NCBI GenBank assembly: GCA_037127255.1 | Contig: JBANSL010000014.1 | Location: 67,935,646 to 67,999,645 of the forward strand | Length of the DNA stretch: 64,000 bases | Direction of reading: 5' to 3' | Source of the DNA: Persicaria tinctoria | Taxonomy: Eukaryota > Streptophyta > Magnoliopsida > Caryophyllales > Polygonaceae | In this document: positions 34,930 through 45,469 of the stretch, in pieces | Layout of the letters: each line of letters opens with the position of its first letter | Position numbering within the stretch: position 1 is the stretch's first letter | Program-made: the position numbers and the translations under genes | Notes under the pieces: generated by a model | The model's input: only the letters and a program-made list of their open reading frames with translations | Databases searched by the model: none | What the model was told of the DNA's origin: nothing

Positions 34930-35456
34930 CATTCCGGTGCTTGACTTTTGCTAATGTCCGAACCTCATTCACAAAGCTCCACTCCTTTCCCGAGAGCTAT
35001 TTGACGACAAACACCTGACCTTTCCAAGCTGCTTTGTATACACCTCCAAATCCACCTTTGCCTATGCAGTTTCCCAGGCCCGTCCAATGCCCCGTTCAAA
35101 AAGCCCAACGAAATAGGGGCCCAAATCAAAATTTATCAGTAATAATATTATTTGTTGTCCCAAATATCACAATGTTCGGTTGTCTCATGGATAGCGACCC
35201 AATCAAATTCATCCAATTACCCACAGGTTGTGAGTTTGAACTTCAACTTTCTTCAATTTTTGCTTTCGTCTTTTTAACTTTGTTTTATACTCCGTATAGA
35301 ATACTACTTTTTTTTTATATATAGAAAACTATATTGGCTTTCTTATTAACTATTTTTAAAATTTTGGACATTCTTATTAACTAATTTTATTTGTTACTTT
35401 AATATATCGTCAAGTTATTATTTTTGGGGCCTTCTTATTAAGTATTTTTATTTGTT

Positions 35457-35696
35457 TTTTGTTTTATTTTGGTGATGTGGGGGTTCCGAGGTTATTGACT
35501 AGTCCCCCACGGGTCCGGGCCCTAGTCTACAAAGGACGCAAACAGGCTAAGCTAGGCGGCAAGCCACCGGGCTCACCCAAGCCAATGAAGGTTTGAACAC
35601 CCACTAATTACACAAATTGTGTAAGAAGTGGGATGTGAACCCTTGACCTCTTGCAAGGGCCACCTCTCCCTTACCACTAGGACAAGGGGTCATTGG
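35457..35696 (-). mobile_element. tRNA-derived SINE with 18-bp target duplication
   Basis: Flanked by perfect copies of TAAGTATTTTTATTTGTT (35,439-35,456 and 35,697-35,714). On the minus strand the head has an A-box (TAGTGGTAAGGG) and a B-box (GGGTTCACATCCC). The other end is T-rich on the plus strand, meaning a short A-rich tail on the minus strand. The perfect 18-bp duplication points to a recent insertion. Confidence 0.9.
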
Positions 35697-35982
35697 TAAG
35701 TATTTTTATTTGTTAATTTAACACAACCTCATGTTATATTGACATAAACATAAATAGTAAAAAACCTAGAAATCTAATAGAAGGTAGTTCTATATTAAAT
35801 TTATTTTGGTCTTCTTTTATTTTTTAAATATAAATTTATTCAATACTAATTTACTATCATGTTTGCGATTTATTAGTAAATCTTAATAAATACCCCTCCT
35901 AGTAAAATACAGTAGTTATATTTGAATTTTTCATAGGGTTTAGAAAAACAGAAACTCTAAAATATTGGCTTTTAAATTATTA

Positions 35983-36531
35983 CTAGTACAATTCCCGCGT
36001 CATGCCGCGTTTTTTTAAAACTAAAATATTATATATAAAATTATTATAAAATATTAATAAATGTTATGATAAAAATCACAAAAAAAAAACTTTAGAACAA
36101 ATGTATCTTATAATTATCTCAGAAAAATATTATGTAAAAATCTTATGTAAAGTATAATACAAAAATATACATATTTTAAATTACCCATTAATAATAATAT
36201 CAATATCATTATAACATCATTTAAATATAATGTGTTGTGTCGTAATCAATAGTTATATTCAATGTTTTGAATTAAGCCCAATAGTTAGTTAATAAATTTG
36301 ATTTAAGCTCAATAATTATATTAGATTGAATACAATGTTTTGAATTAAGCCAAATAGTTAGTAAAATTAAAGAAAAAAGAGAATTAAAGGAAAATGAAGA
36401 AAAAAAGGAGAATTAAAGAAAATCAAAGAAAAATGGCAAAAAAAAAATGATTAGTCAATACTCCTAAAATGCCTCTAAGATTAACACATCATCCTAAACT
36501 CTTCTAAATTAAGAGTTTATATAGATATAGA
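35983..36531 (-). mobile_element. Short non-autonomous Helitron
   Basis: Read on the minus strand it starts TCTATATCTATATAAAC at 36,531 with A before it. It ends CTAG at 35,983 with T after it. A CGCG/CGCG hairpin lies 10-15 bp before the end. These are the three diagnostic Helitron features. The 549-bp body is AT-rich and has no RepHel coding. Confidence 0.75.
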
Positions 36532-36814
36532 TTTTTAATAATTTCATATATTTTTATATTTTATATAGTTTTTATCTTTATTAAAAAATTAAATATTTTA
36601 ATACGGAGGTAGTATAAACAAGGCCCAAAATACATGGGACATTTGGACGACCCGAGTTTCCCATATTGAAGTCTTCCGTGGCCTTGATAATATCACGGAA
36701 TTTGAATTTTCTTTGGACAAGCTAAAATCACAGCCATGGATATTGATATCAGGAGTAATGGAGTATCCTACAAGCAGCTGGAACCTTTGACTGCTGTGAA
36801 TCCTGTGATTATTA

Positions 36815-36890
36815 CGGCTTATCCCAGTTGGACAAGAGAATAACAGAAGGTCTTCGGTTCGAATCTTGTCAGGGCCCTCTTTTTTTTTAA
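36815..36890 (+). repeat. Possible SINE/tRNA-like fragment
   Basis: A B-box match (GGTTCGAATC near 36,856) is preceded by an A-box-like CCCAGTTGGA near 36,824 and followed by a T-run. It abuts the end of the kinase relic. Short and degenerate, so uncertain. Confidence 0.35.
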
Positions 36891-36899
36891 AATTTTTTC

Positions 36900-38132
36900 C
36901 CAACATGTGTACACAGACCGAAGTTGCAATTTGATTTTTTCGCCTCCAAACAAAGAGGAGAAGGCGGCGAAGCGAAACGCGACTCGCCCCCAGGCAGCAG
37001 GCGAGTCCTCCCCCGCTGTGACGCCGTCGCACCGCTGTGTTGGCTCCGCCGCGACCGGCTCTGGGCTATCGGCTCCCACGCTGCTGTGCTGTCGGCTCCG
37101 TGCTGCCACTGTAGTGGTGAACCAATTGGTCAAATTGTTCTTCCCCAAATCCCAAATCCGAATTCAAAAGGTTTTTGTTTTATACTTTATACTTTGTGAA
37201 TTTGTGCTATAAATTTTGGTTTTTGAGATTCGATTTATAAGCAGGATATAAGAATACGTTTAGGGTTTTGATTTTGGAAACCAATTGTTGAAATTAGGGA
37301 TTGATTTTTGGAATCAATTTGTCATTTAATCTGAGAAGAAGTTTATGAGTTTGTGAATTGAAGGATCAGAGCAGCATTTTTTGGCACCACTCCCCATTTG
37401 TTCAATGTTATTGTTCGTATTGAGTCAGAGATTTGGTTCATAGGAGGTGCCATTGAAGCGCTTGTCCAGAAACTCATTTATTTTTTGAACAAAAACTTCT
37501 TTTGTTTTCCTTGTTCTTTTTCCATTGCTTTTAATCTCATTTCTTTCATTTAAATATGAGTTGAATACCTTGAAAGAACATACCATGTCATTTGCATTGA
37601 AGGAATTTTCTGGCAGCCAATCAATCAACTTGTGTACTTTGATTTTTCTATCGATGTAATGAAAATTTGGTTTGTGTGACCATGTATTATACATATAAAT
37701 AGCTTCTTGTTTTTGCCTGTGTTGCTGTTATTGTTTTGGATGAACTATCATTGTGCATCCTTACACTGGCTTTCATAAGATGGTAGTAGCGATTATCACC
37801 TTCAAGTGTACTGTTGTTATTGCATTGTCGAATATTTACATTAAATCGTTAATATCATGATGGGGTATTGCTGTTAGTTTGCTATCCCGAATAAAGCTTG
37901 GAAGATATTTGTTACTCTTGGGTAAGTCCCTACAAGCTAGCTGAATATAGTTTCATCGTGGTTATTATACTTTGGAAAACTTATACAAGTTTAGCTTATG
38001 TTACTTGTTCAATGAATTTCACTTATCATATCATTCGTGTGCCCAAAGTGCGACTGTTAAGTCTGCATTGCTTATTACATTCTCGGTTTAATGATGTTAG
38101 CTTTTCTGCAGATTTTGTTGCACTGATACACA
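36900..38132 (+). promoter_or_regulatory. PPR gene leader with a probable 5' UTR intron
   Basis: 36,940-37,170 is GC-rich and leader-like. A donor (AAAAG/GTTTTT) at 37,170/37,171 and an acceptor (TTTTCTGCAG) ending at 38,111 would remove 941 bp, leaving a 21-bp leader exon before the ATG at 38,133. Whether a single intron or several lie here cannot be told without transcripts. Confidence 0.5.
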
Positions 38133-40748
38133 ATGATTCGGGCAAAGCAGATTACTACCCTTTCACATTGTGCAAGGACCTTTCTATATACTGGGTCGAG
38201 ATGTAGCAAAACAGATGGAAGTTCTTCATGTGCCTGCCCCGAGGATGAAAATAATTTATCAGAAAGAAGAAAGAATGATTTTCATCCTAAAGCAATTCCA
38301 GCGGTGCCTGCAATTAGTAGAAGAAGAGTGGACCCTGCACAACTGGTGGGCGCTGTAAATACCTTAGCATCACAAAAGGTTCTCAATGTTGATCGTGCAA
38401 CTCCTCTAGCTCAAGTTGCAAGCGGTGCAGTTGATGTGGGCAGATCGCATTCTGTACAATATTCTGATGGAGTTGGTGTTGATGCAAAGGAAATTGGGCA
38501 TTTAGGGCCACGGATGGGTAATCGCTTGGTAAAACCAGGTATGGCCACTGTTGGCCTTCTGTCGGATCTGATGAGCTATAAGCATCCCATCGCAGAAAGG
38601 AGTGGGACGACTGCCCAAGCTGAAAGTTATGCGTTGGGTTCATCTGGATCTCATTCCATTGTCAAACCTCTACATGTAATGCCTTCAACAAAGGAACCTG
38701 TACATACTGTCCCAGTGAAGTCCTGTCCTGAAGCTGAATTCACGACAAGTCCTATTAATCGTAGGAGTAGAATGAGTAAGAATGATAGCCATGCTCCTGG
38801 AAGAGGCTACCGGCATGACAAGAATAGTACGCGTACTGCGAAGACTGTAGGAGCAGAGGATAAAACTTCATACAATAATTTTGTGCCACAGAGATCAAGA
38901 GATACACAGCAGCAGCGCCATGATCTAAATTCAAATGCCAATTTCCAGAATCCAGTACCAAAGTTTTTGGGGCCTGTTGCACAGAATTTCAACAATCGCC
39001 ATATTGACACGAAGTCACAAGTGGGGTCCGTTCCTGTCATGAGGCAGTATGCGAACACAGGTCATGTTGTGGGTTGTGTTATGGACATTTTAACGAGGCT
39101 AAAATGGGGTCCAGCAGCAGAAGTAGCTCTCGGGAATCTTAGATTCTCAATGGATGCTTATCAGGCGAACCAGGTTCTAAAGCAGATTCAAGATCATTCA
39201 GTAGCCTTTGGCTTCTTCTGTTGGTTGAAAGAGCAACCTGGGTTCAAGCACGATGACCATACATATACAACCATGGTGGGTATCCTTGGCCGTTCTAGAA
39301 AATTCAAGGAGATCAAAGACCTGCTTGAACAGATGGTTAGGGATGGGTGCAAACCCAATGTGGTGACTTACAACCGCCTGATTCACAGCTATGGCCGTGC
39401 AAACTATTTGAGTGAAGCTGTTGGTGTTTTCCACCGGATGCAGAAAGCCGGGTGCCAACCAGACCGTGTCACCTACTGCACACTGATTGATATCCATGCG
39501 AAAGCAGGCTTTCTTGATGTTGCAATGCACATGTATCAGAGGATGCAAGATGCTGGCTTGACCCCTGATACGTTCACGTATAGTGTCATGATCAACTGCC
39601 TCGGGAAAGCAGGCCATTTGGATGACGCCCACCACCTCTTCTGTGAGATGGTCGATCACGGCTGTGTTCCAAACCTTGTCACCTACAACATCATGATTGC
39701 CTTACAGGCCAAGGCGAGGAACTACCCTGTCGCCTTGGAGATATATAGAAATATGCAGACTGCAGGGTTTGAGCCTGACAAGGTCACGTACAGCATAGTC
39801 ATGGAGGTCCTCGGGCATTGTGGGTGCCTCGAAGAGGCAGAGGGTGTCTTCTCTGAGATGAGGAGAAAGAACTGGGTGCCCGATGAGCCTGTATATGGTC
39901 TACTGGTGGACATGTGGGGCAAGGCGGGGAATGTCGACAAGGCTTTGGGGTGGTACCATGAGATGCTAAACGCAGGGTTGTTTCCCAATGTGCCTACTTG
40001 TAACTCATTGCTTGGTACGTTCTTGAGGGCACATCACTTTGCAGACGCATACAACCTTCTTATGTCCATGGTTCAGATGGGTCTAAAACCATCTCTACAG
40101 ACCTACACCCTGCTCCTCAGCTGCTGCACCGATGCCAAATCTTCCTTCGACTTTGGATTCTGTGGACAGCTGATGGCGATCACAGGCCACCCAGTCCACT
40201 CCTTCCTACTGACAATGCCCGTGCCTGGGCCTGATGGGCATAACGTGAGAGCTCACATGGGACAATTCCTAGACCTAATGCACAGTGAGGACCGGGAGAG
40301 CAAGAGGGGGCTGGTAGACGCAGTGGTGGACTTCCTCCACAAATCTGGGCTCAAGGAGGAAGCCGGCTCAGTCTGGGAGGTGGCATCCGAGAAGAATGTC
40401 TACCCAGAGGCAGTCAAAGCGAAGGGGGGATCCTCTTGGCTGATCAACCTCCACGTGATGTCAGACGGGACAGCAGTGACAGCGCTGTCAAGGACTCTCG
40501 CGGGATTCAGGAGGAGGATGCTCTTATGCGGGGAGGCACCTGACAGGATTGATATCGTGACGGGGTGGGGAAGGAGGAGCAGGGTGACGGGGACATCGAT
40601 GGTGAGGCAGGCGGTGCAGGAACTGCTGGATATGTTCAGCTTCCCATTCTTCATAGAAGGGGGCAACTGTGGGTGCTTTGTGGGGTGTGGTGAACCACTT
40701 AGTAGGTGGCTCAGCCATTCATATGTTGAGAGGATGCATCTTTTGTAA
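38133..40748 (+). CDS. PPR-SMR protein, organelle-targeted (At1g18900/At1g74750-like)
   Basis: A single-exon frame of 871 residues. The N-terminus, MIRAKQITTLSHCARTF, is basic and hydroxylated, lacks acidic residues, and fits an organellar, probably mitochondrial, presequence. The start agrees with Arabidopsis relatives that begin MLRAKQI. A low-complexity region reaches about residue 310. The conserved block LKWGPAAEVAL follows, then eight to nine tandem 35-residue P-type PPR motifs from about 370 to 680 (units such as PNVVTYNRLIHSYGRA). The C-terminus has an SMR domain (about 765-850) with the INLHVMS and TGWGRRS signatures and the conserved end VERMHLL. PPR motifs bind RNA in a base-specific way; some SMR domains cleave nucleic acid, but activity here is not shown. 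Closest recall is the At1g18900/At1g74750 pair. It is intact. Confidence 0.95.
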   Translation: MIRAKQITTLSHCARTFLYTGSRCSKTDGSSSCACPEDENNLSERRKNDFHPKAIPAVPAISRRRVDPAQLVGAVNTLASQKVLNVDRATPLAQVASGAVDVGRSHSVQYSDGVGVDAKEIGHLGPRMGNRLVKPGMATVGLLSDLMSYKHPIAERSGTTAQAESYALGSSGSHSIVKPLHVMPSTKEPVHTVPVKSCPEAEFTTSPINRRSRMSKNDSHAPGRGYRHDKNSTRTAKTVGAEDKTSYNNFVPQRSRDTQQQRHDLNSNANFQNPVPKFLGPVAQNFNNRHIDTKSQVGSVPVMRQYANTGHVVGCVMDILTRLKWGPAAEVALGNLRFSMDAYQANQVLKQIQDHSVAFGFFCWLKEQPGFKHDDHTYTTMVGILGRSRKFKEIKDLLEQMVRDGCKPNVVTYNRLIHSYGRANYLSEAVGVFHRMQKAGCQPDRVTYCTLIDIHAKAGFLDVAMHMYQRMQDAGLTPDTFTYSVMINCLGKAGHLDDAHHLFCEMVDHGCVPNLVTYNIMIALQAKARNYPVALEIYRNMQTAGFEPDKVTYSIVMEVLGHCGCLEEAEGVFSEMRRKNWVPDEPVYGLLVDMWGKAGNVDKALGWYHEMLNAGLFPNVPTCNSLLGTFLRAHHFADAYNLLMSMVQMGLKPSLQTYTLLLSCCTDAKSSFDFGFCGQLMAITGHPVHSFLLTMPVPGPDGHNVRAHMGQFLDLMHSEDRESKRGLVDAVVDFLHKSGLKEEAGSVWEVASEKNVYPEAVKAKGGSSWLINLHVMSDGTAVTALSRTLAGFRRRMLLCGEAPDRIDIVTGWGRRSRVTGTSMVRQAVQELLDMFSFPFFIEGGNCGCFVGCGEPLSRWLSHSYVERMHLL

Positions 40749-41290
40749 TAACCCACCTTGTTTTGTTTGTTGGGGAGCTACTGGGGTTGAGAACCTAGAG
40801 AATTTTGTAATGCAGGAGGGGGCAGTTGCCTAATTATTCATCTTAGCGTATCTATCTATTTGCCATTAAAGATGTTTATTGTAACGAGGGATTTTGGTTA
40901 GTAAGTGACATTTTTTTCGCCCAATTCAGTTAGTTCTGCTGATCTGTGTTTGTTTTTGGAAGGAATGGTATGGAATCATTTGTTATGAGAACAATCAAGC
41001 ATGAAGAAATGTTGCAGGACAAGTACTAAACCTGACTTGGCGGTGGCGCAACCAAACCTGATCCGGCCCTGAACTTTTGTTGGAACATATGACCCGAAAA
41101 CAGATCTGAGTTGATCCAATAACACTAACAGAAATGATCCAAACTTGATTATGCTTGACAAGAAAGTTGATTCTCTGCACTCAACGTTTCCCATTTGCAA
41201 ATACTCCACCAACACCACACAGATTATCTTTAAGGTGAGTTGCTGTCATATTTGCACAAGGAGCCCTTTTTCTGATTAGTCTGTTACAAC
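40749..41290. other. 3' flank of the PPR gene
   Basis: The 3' UTR probably ends around 40,870-40,900. No canonical poly-A signal is certain. Nothing else is recognised up to 41,290. Confidence 0.5.
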
Positions 41291-41729
41291 TTACAATTGC
41301 TGTCTCATTTGAATCAGCTGGTGTATGGCTGCTAAAACATGTTCAGTTTCTCCTCCTTTCGGAAGCTCCCCAACAGCCGCAGACTCCTCACAAATCTTAT
41401 CAGCGACAACACTTTGCTCCCTTTTACTCGTACCCTTGTCTTCCCCATTGGGCTCAACAAAACATCTGTCATTCATCAGTCCATTCCCCTCTTCAGGAGC
41501 TGCAAGAATACCTTTCCCTTTTGTGTGCAAGCCCTGTGCAGCGGGTGAAGGATCATACGCAGCACCGACAGCAACAACATCATTTCCGACCTTTCTGCAG
41601 CTCCCATGTTCAACAGAAGCACATACTTCATTGTTACCAGCTGCAAGCACCTCTCTGTTTATACACTCGACCTTGTGTATCTTCAATATTGATCCTTTCC
41701 ACAAGAGCCTCCTTCGCAGAGATCTCTAT
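41291..41729 (-). CDS. Possible terminal exon of an unidentified gene
   Basis: The minus strand is open for 137 codons from 41,704 to a stop at 41,291-41,293. It has a coding-like composition and ends GETEHVLAAIHQLIQMRQQL. A plausible splice acceptor (ACTATTATAG) lies just upstream near 41,730, though an exon starting there reads best in a different frame (ISAKEALVERINIEDTQGRV), so a small frameshift may exist. No family recognised. The plus strand is also open here (194 codons), but its composition looks like a shadow. Treat as tentative. Confidence 0.3.
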
Positions 41730-42162
41730 AATAGTATAATGTCAAATTTGCATAGTTTACAATCTCTATGTTTCCGTTTTTATTTTTTTTATTTTTTGAG
41801 CTCCTATGTTATTTATTGGTTATACAAAAAAAGACATGTGAAAAAATTGTTTCTATTGGCAGTAGTAGATGAGAATAGCATAGTAGCTGCTGAAGGTAAT
41901 GCAGTCTAGAAAATGACTGTCAATGTCTAACACAATCACCTCATCAATTCAATTCCTTGAATTTGAGCAAATTATAAAATCATAACAAAAATCAAAATTG
42001 GAACCCTAAATGTCATATGGATCGTACACAGATTAGGCACATCATGTATTTTGTCACATAATTTCACCCGTGACTTGGTAATTTCTTCCCACTGAAAACA
42101 AAAGCAGGGAAGGAGGGAAATGCTGAGGCGTCACCCGTTCAAAACACCAGCTAAAGGGAAAG

Positions 42163-43626
42163 TCAAGGCTTATCGTTCTCAGATTCTTCCTCGTTTAACT
42201 TCTGCACAACACAAGCCAAAGAGAAAATCAATAGAATGCATGAATTCTTCGGTGAGAATAAATACTGACACCATAGGAAAAAAGTAATCAAATTCACTAT
42301 TAACCTAGGTGAAAAAACAGTATCAGGGCAAGAATTAGAGTTCCGCTAAAAAAACTTGTATGATTGTTTCATGAAAACCCCTGATGCTGTCGTATTTCAA
42401 ATGGCAGTATATAATATCCGGAAAACCTAAAATTCGAAAACCATAAAGTCAGGCCATTTTCAGTTGCAAGTTTTTGGTTTTTAACTAGTCATAAGTTTTA
42501 ATTAGAAGCTACTTGTTCAAACTGCTGAAATTGCAACTGACTTGTAAGCAACAATTTTAACATCTTCAGTCTGTGAGTTCATAAGCTACCACACAATTTT
42601 AACATCTTCGGTCTGTGAGTTCATAAACTACCACACAGAATTTCCCAAAACTTAAGCACCTTATAAACACATGAAGTGATGACGCAGCCAAGGATTGTTG
42701 TTTGTGAGATTAAGAAGAACATAAATAAACAAAACTAGAGAGCAAAGAGACGTTGATCTATTAAAAAAGGAGACTTGTATTTAACCAAAGCAGAAATCAA
42801 ATTATTCATGATAGACACCCTAAGAAAGATGCAGGGTCTGATAAACCTTGAATTCGTGAGATGCACTGAAGTAAGTAATTGAGAAAAGAACCAAAGTTTA
42901 TGGCCATCACATAAGTGAACCATGAATATAGGTATTATGGAACATATGGAGCCCAATGTATCAAAAGAAGAGACTCCTGTCAAGCAGAAACAATAGACAT
43001 ATGGAGATAGATAATAAGTCCTATAAATCCTGAATTTAGGGGATGCAACCGCAAGCAATCTACTGTAGTAATTACTGGAAAAGAACTGGAATACTAGATC
43101 CTGTAAAGGTCACAACTTTTTCACTTACATCGATCTTCCAAAAATGGAAACCAGTTCACAAATTGCAACTTATCAGAGATGCAAATTAAAAAGATGCACC
43201 GTCAAGGAAGCTGATCAAGGATTCCACAAGAGTAACTAATCACGAATTTCGAAACCACCAACTCTTTGGTAAGGACAAATTTCTAGGGATCGCAACAGAG
43301 AAAACGAAATTGGGGGGAGAAAGGGGGCAGAAAATATGACAATTTGTAGAAATTGAAATCAAAACAGCAACTAGGGTTGAGTGAATGCAGTTGATTATTC
43401 AATCTGAAAAAAAATATCACGGAAAAATTAAAATCAAGTGGAGAGGGAGGCGAGATTTGGCAAGGAAAGAAAGGGCAAGGAGAGGGCGTACGGATTGAGC
43501 GTTGTGCCAGGAAAGGCCACGGTAGACGTTGACGGAGAAGGTGGCGGCGAGATAAACGGTGGTAACGCCGAGGGCGGCGGTGAAGCCCTTGAAGGCCAAA
43601 TCTCCGACCTTACTCGCAACTCCCAT
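42163..43626 (-). CDS. Small conserved plant membrane protein, 57 residues, two exons
   Basis: Exon 1 (43,626-43,492) encodes MGVASKVGDLAFKGFTAALG and onward to WHNAQS. The donor is TCC/GTACG at 43,491. After a 1.29-kb intron the acceptor TTGTGTTGTGCAG precedes exon 2 (42,201-42,163), which encodes KLNEEESENDKP and a TGA. The intron falls between codons. A hydrophobic stretch at about residues 15-32 suggests one membrane pass. The N-terminus is basic and the tail acidic. I recall similar uncharacterised plant proteins with a SVNVYRGLSWHNAQSK-like core, but no function or symbol. Exon 2 is only 13 codons. The upstream region is unusual: kinase-derived DNA starts about 50 bp before the ATG and a MULE 146 bp before it. 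Confidence 0.75.
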
Positions 43627-43677
43627 CTCTTTCGAATCCTGATTCCTTTTGGTGGTCTCTCCTCTTCACTCTGGGCC

Positions 43678-43760
43678 TGCTTGGGAGCTCTCCTTGGAAA
43701 GTATTCGCAAGTTTATGAGATTTCCAACTTCCGGCGGCACTACTCCGGAAAGATTATACG
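43678..43760 (-). pseudogene. LRR fragment of a receptor kinase
   Basis: About 80 bp match the LRR region of RLK1 and RLK2 (the segment read as [16 protein letters not shown] to GELP on the minus strand), for example RLK2 48,165-48,260, with a roughly 20-bp deletion. It sits directly upstream of the 57-residue gene and is cut on its other side by the MULE insertion. Confidence 0.85.
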
Positions 43761-43772
43761 GAGTATTTTTTT

Positions 43773-44985
43773 GGGAAATTCCGTTTGGTACCCCGAGTTT
43801 TTTACAATTCCGGATGGTGCCCCACACTTTTTTTTTGTTCGGATGGTACCCCTGAGTTTTGTCAAAAGTCCGGTTCATGCTCAAAACTCATAGTTTCTCC
43901 TTTTTAATGAATTAAACCACCCATTATTTTTATTTTTTCATAAATATGTCCATTTACTTTTAACATTGAACAAAACTACATATTAATTAACAAAATTCAA
44001 CACAAAAGTGACAAAACCAACTTTATTTTTTAAAATTTTACAAAATCACATATTATTTCCAAAATTTTTATTGCAATATTTGTAAATGTGATTGATCAAT
44101 ATTTCCAAAATTTTTATTGCAATATTTCCAAAAAAATTTATTGCAATATTTTTAACACATATTATTTTTCAAAACAATATTTAACTTATATCTCATTAAC
44201 TTTAAATATTTGTAAATGTGATTGATCAATTTAACCAAATGCTTGATTATAATTTTTATGGAAAAGAAAAGTAAATTTTATTTATTTATTTTTCTTCTTG
44301 TAAAAGAAAAATATAATAAGAGATTAATCATTCTTATTTTATTAGGTTTTATGTATTCCAAACAAAAGAAATGAATAACACCTTCTTTTATTACACAAGA
44401 AATGATGTTGTGCATTTTTTAAAGCATAAAGGGTGGTTTTACACAAAGTATGGTTTTACGAAGTATTTTTTATAATGTATAGGTTAACTATTTTTGTTCA
44501 CATAATAAGATAGTGGATTTGTGCAAAATTTTGTAAATAATGGGTGATTATGCACATGCAATATTTGAAAAATAATGAGATTTATTTTTTATAAAATATG
44601 AAAAATATGTAACGGATCTTTTGTGTAATGTCAAAAATAATAGTTGATTTTCTTCAAAAAAAAAATTGGAAAGAATGGATACTTTTTGCTACAACTTTGG
44701 CAATAATGTGTGATCTTATTAATTTTAAAAAATAAAGGTGATTTTGTCAATTTTGTTTTCAATTTAGTTAAATGATAAGTAATTTTGTTCAATGTTAAAA
44801 GTAAATGAGCATATTTATGAAAAAATAAAAATAATGGGTGGTTTAATTCATTAAAAAGGAGAAACTATGAGTTTTGAGCATGAGCCGGACTTTTGACAAA
44901 ACTCAGGGTACCATCCGAACAAAAAAAAAGTGTGGGGCACCATCCGGAATTGTCAAAAACTCGGGGGTACCAAACGGAATTTCCC
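43773..44985. mobile_element. MULE-type foldback element, copy 2
   Basis: 1,213 bp with tips GGGAAATTCCG on both strands. The flanking 9-bp copies are TATTTTTTT (43,764-43,772) and TATTTTTTA (44,986-44,994). It is clearly the same family as 19,106-20,578 over its full length, including the AT-rich foldback centre, but lacks the Stowaway insert. A 40-bp local duplication (TTCCAAAATTTTTATTGCAA repeats) occurs near 44,055-44,130. Non-coding. Confidence 0.88.
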
Positions 44986-44994
44986 TATTTTTTA

Positions 44995-45469
44995 TTTTGT
45001 AGTCAAAGGACAATAGTGCCCCTGTTTCAACCATTGTTATACCTGGGCCACCTGGCTCAGCCTCCCGAGCCCTATAGGGACTCAGGGAGCAACAAATCAG
45101 CCAAAGATCTGGGAATGGAAATTGAAATAGGGAAATCAGAGACATATTCGGCATTGGGGCCGAATGGGGGAGCTGGTGCATATCAATTTCGAAATGGGGG
45201 AAGGAGCTGGTGCATATCAATTTCGGAATGGGGAAAATGTCGAAATTCATCGACATTGGGGCCGAATCTAGTGGCAGCGAAGATAGATTTGACATGAAAT
45301 CCAACGATCCAGCCCCCGAAGGTGAAGATTTGCAGAGGAACGGAGGGGTTCGAGATGAGAGGGAGGGGCAGAGAACATACTCGAATCTCGCCGAAGTTGT
45401 TCTCCAGTTGCCTATTGTCCTGCAAGCATGAATGGGGAAGACGACACCAAGGGCAAGGAGGTCAGATGG
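44995..45469. other. Unassigned region with a 32-bp tandem repeat
   Basis: 45,000-45,469 is unlike the neighbouring transposons in composition and is open in more than one frame. GGAGCTGGTGCATATCAATTTC occurs at 45,169-45,190 and again at 45,203-45,224 in a tandem duplication. On the minus strand it could be displaced upstream sequence of the 57-residue gene, pushed away by the MULE. That is a guess; no protein family recognised. Confidence 0.3.

Larger units (their letters stand above)
35077..36655. mobile_element. Second insertion in the kinase pseudogene, possibly hAT
   Basis: The kinase sequence is interrupted between two copies of GTTTCCCA (35,069-35,076 and 36,656-36,663), an 8-bp duplication. 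Short inverted similarity (CGTCCAA-TG near both ends) supports a DNA transposon. Its interior is very AT-rich and carries a SINE, a Helitron and, at 36,597-36,612, a Stowaway-like end (TACGGAGGTAGTA). Another TACTCCGTA lies near 35,288. Confidence 0.6.
32085..36835 (-). pseudogene. Receptor-kinase pseudogene split by nested insertions
   Basis: Three collinear pieces make one kinase relic. 32,085-32,450 is exon 2, with a five-to-six-base insertion near 32,277 that shifts the frame. 32,610-32,907 is the end of exon 1, with a deletion that removes part of the activation and catalytic loops. 34,938-35,068 and 36,664-36,835 continue through the N-lobe and the transmembrane region. Between the pieces sit an hAT element (32,916-34,929) and another insertion (35,077-36,655). 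The LRR ectodomain is absent. The relic ends close to the 5' leader of the PPR gene. Confidence 0.82.
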
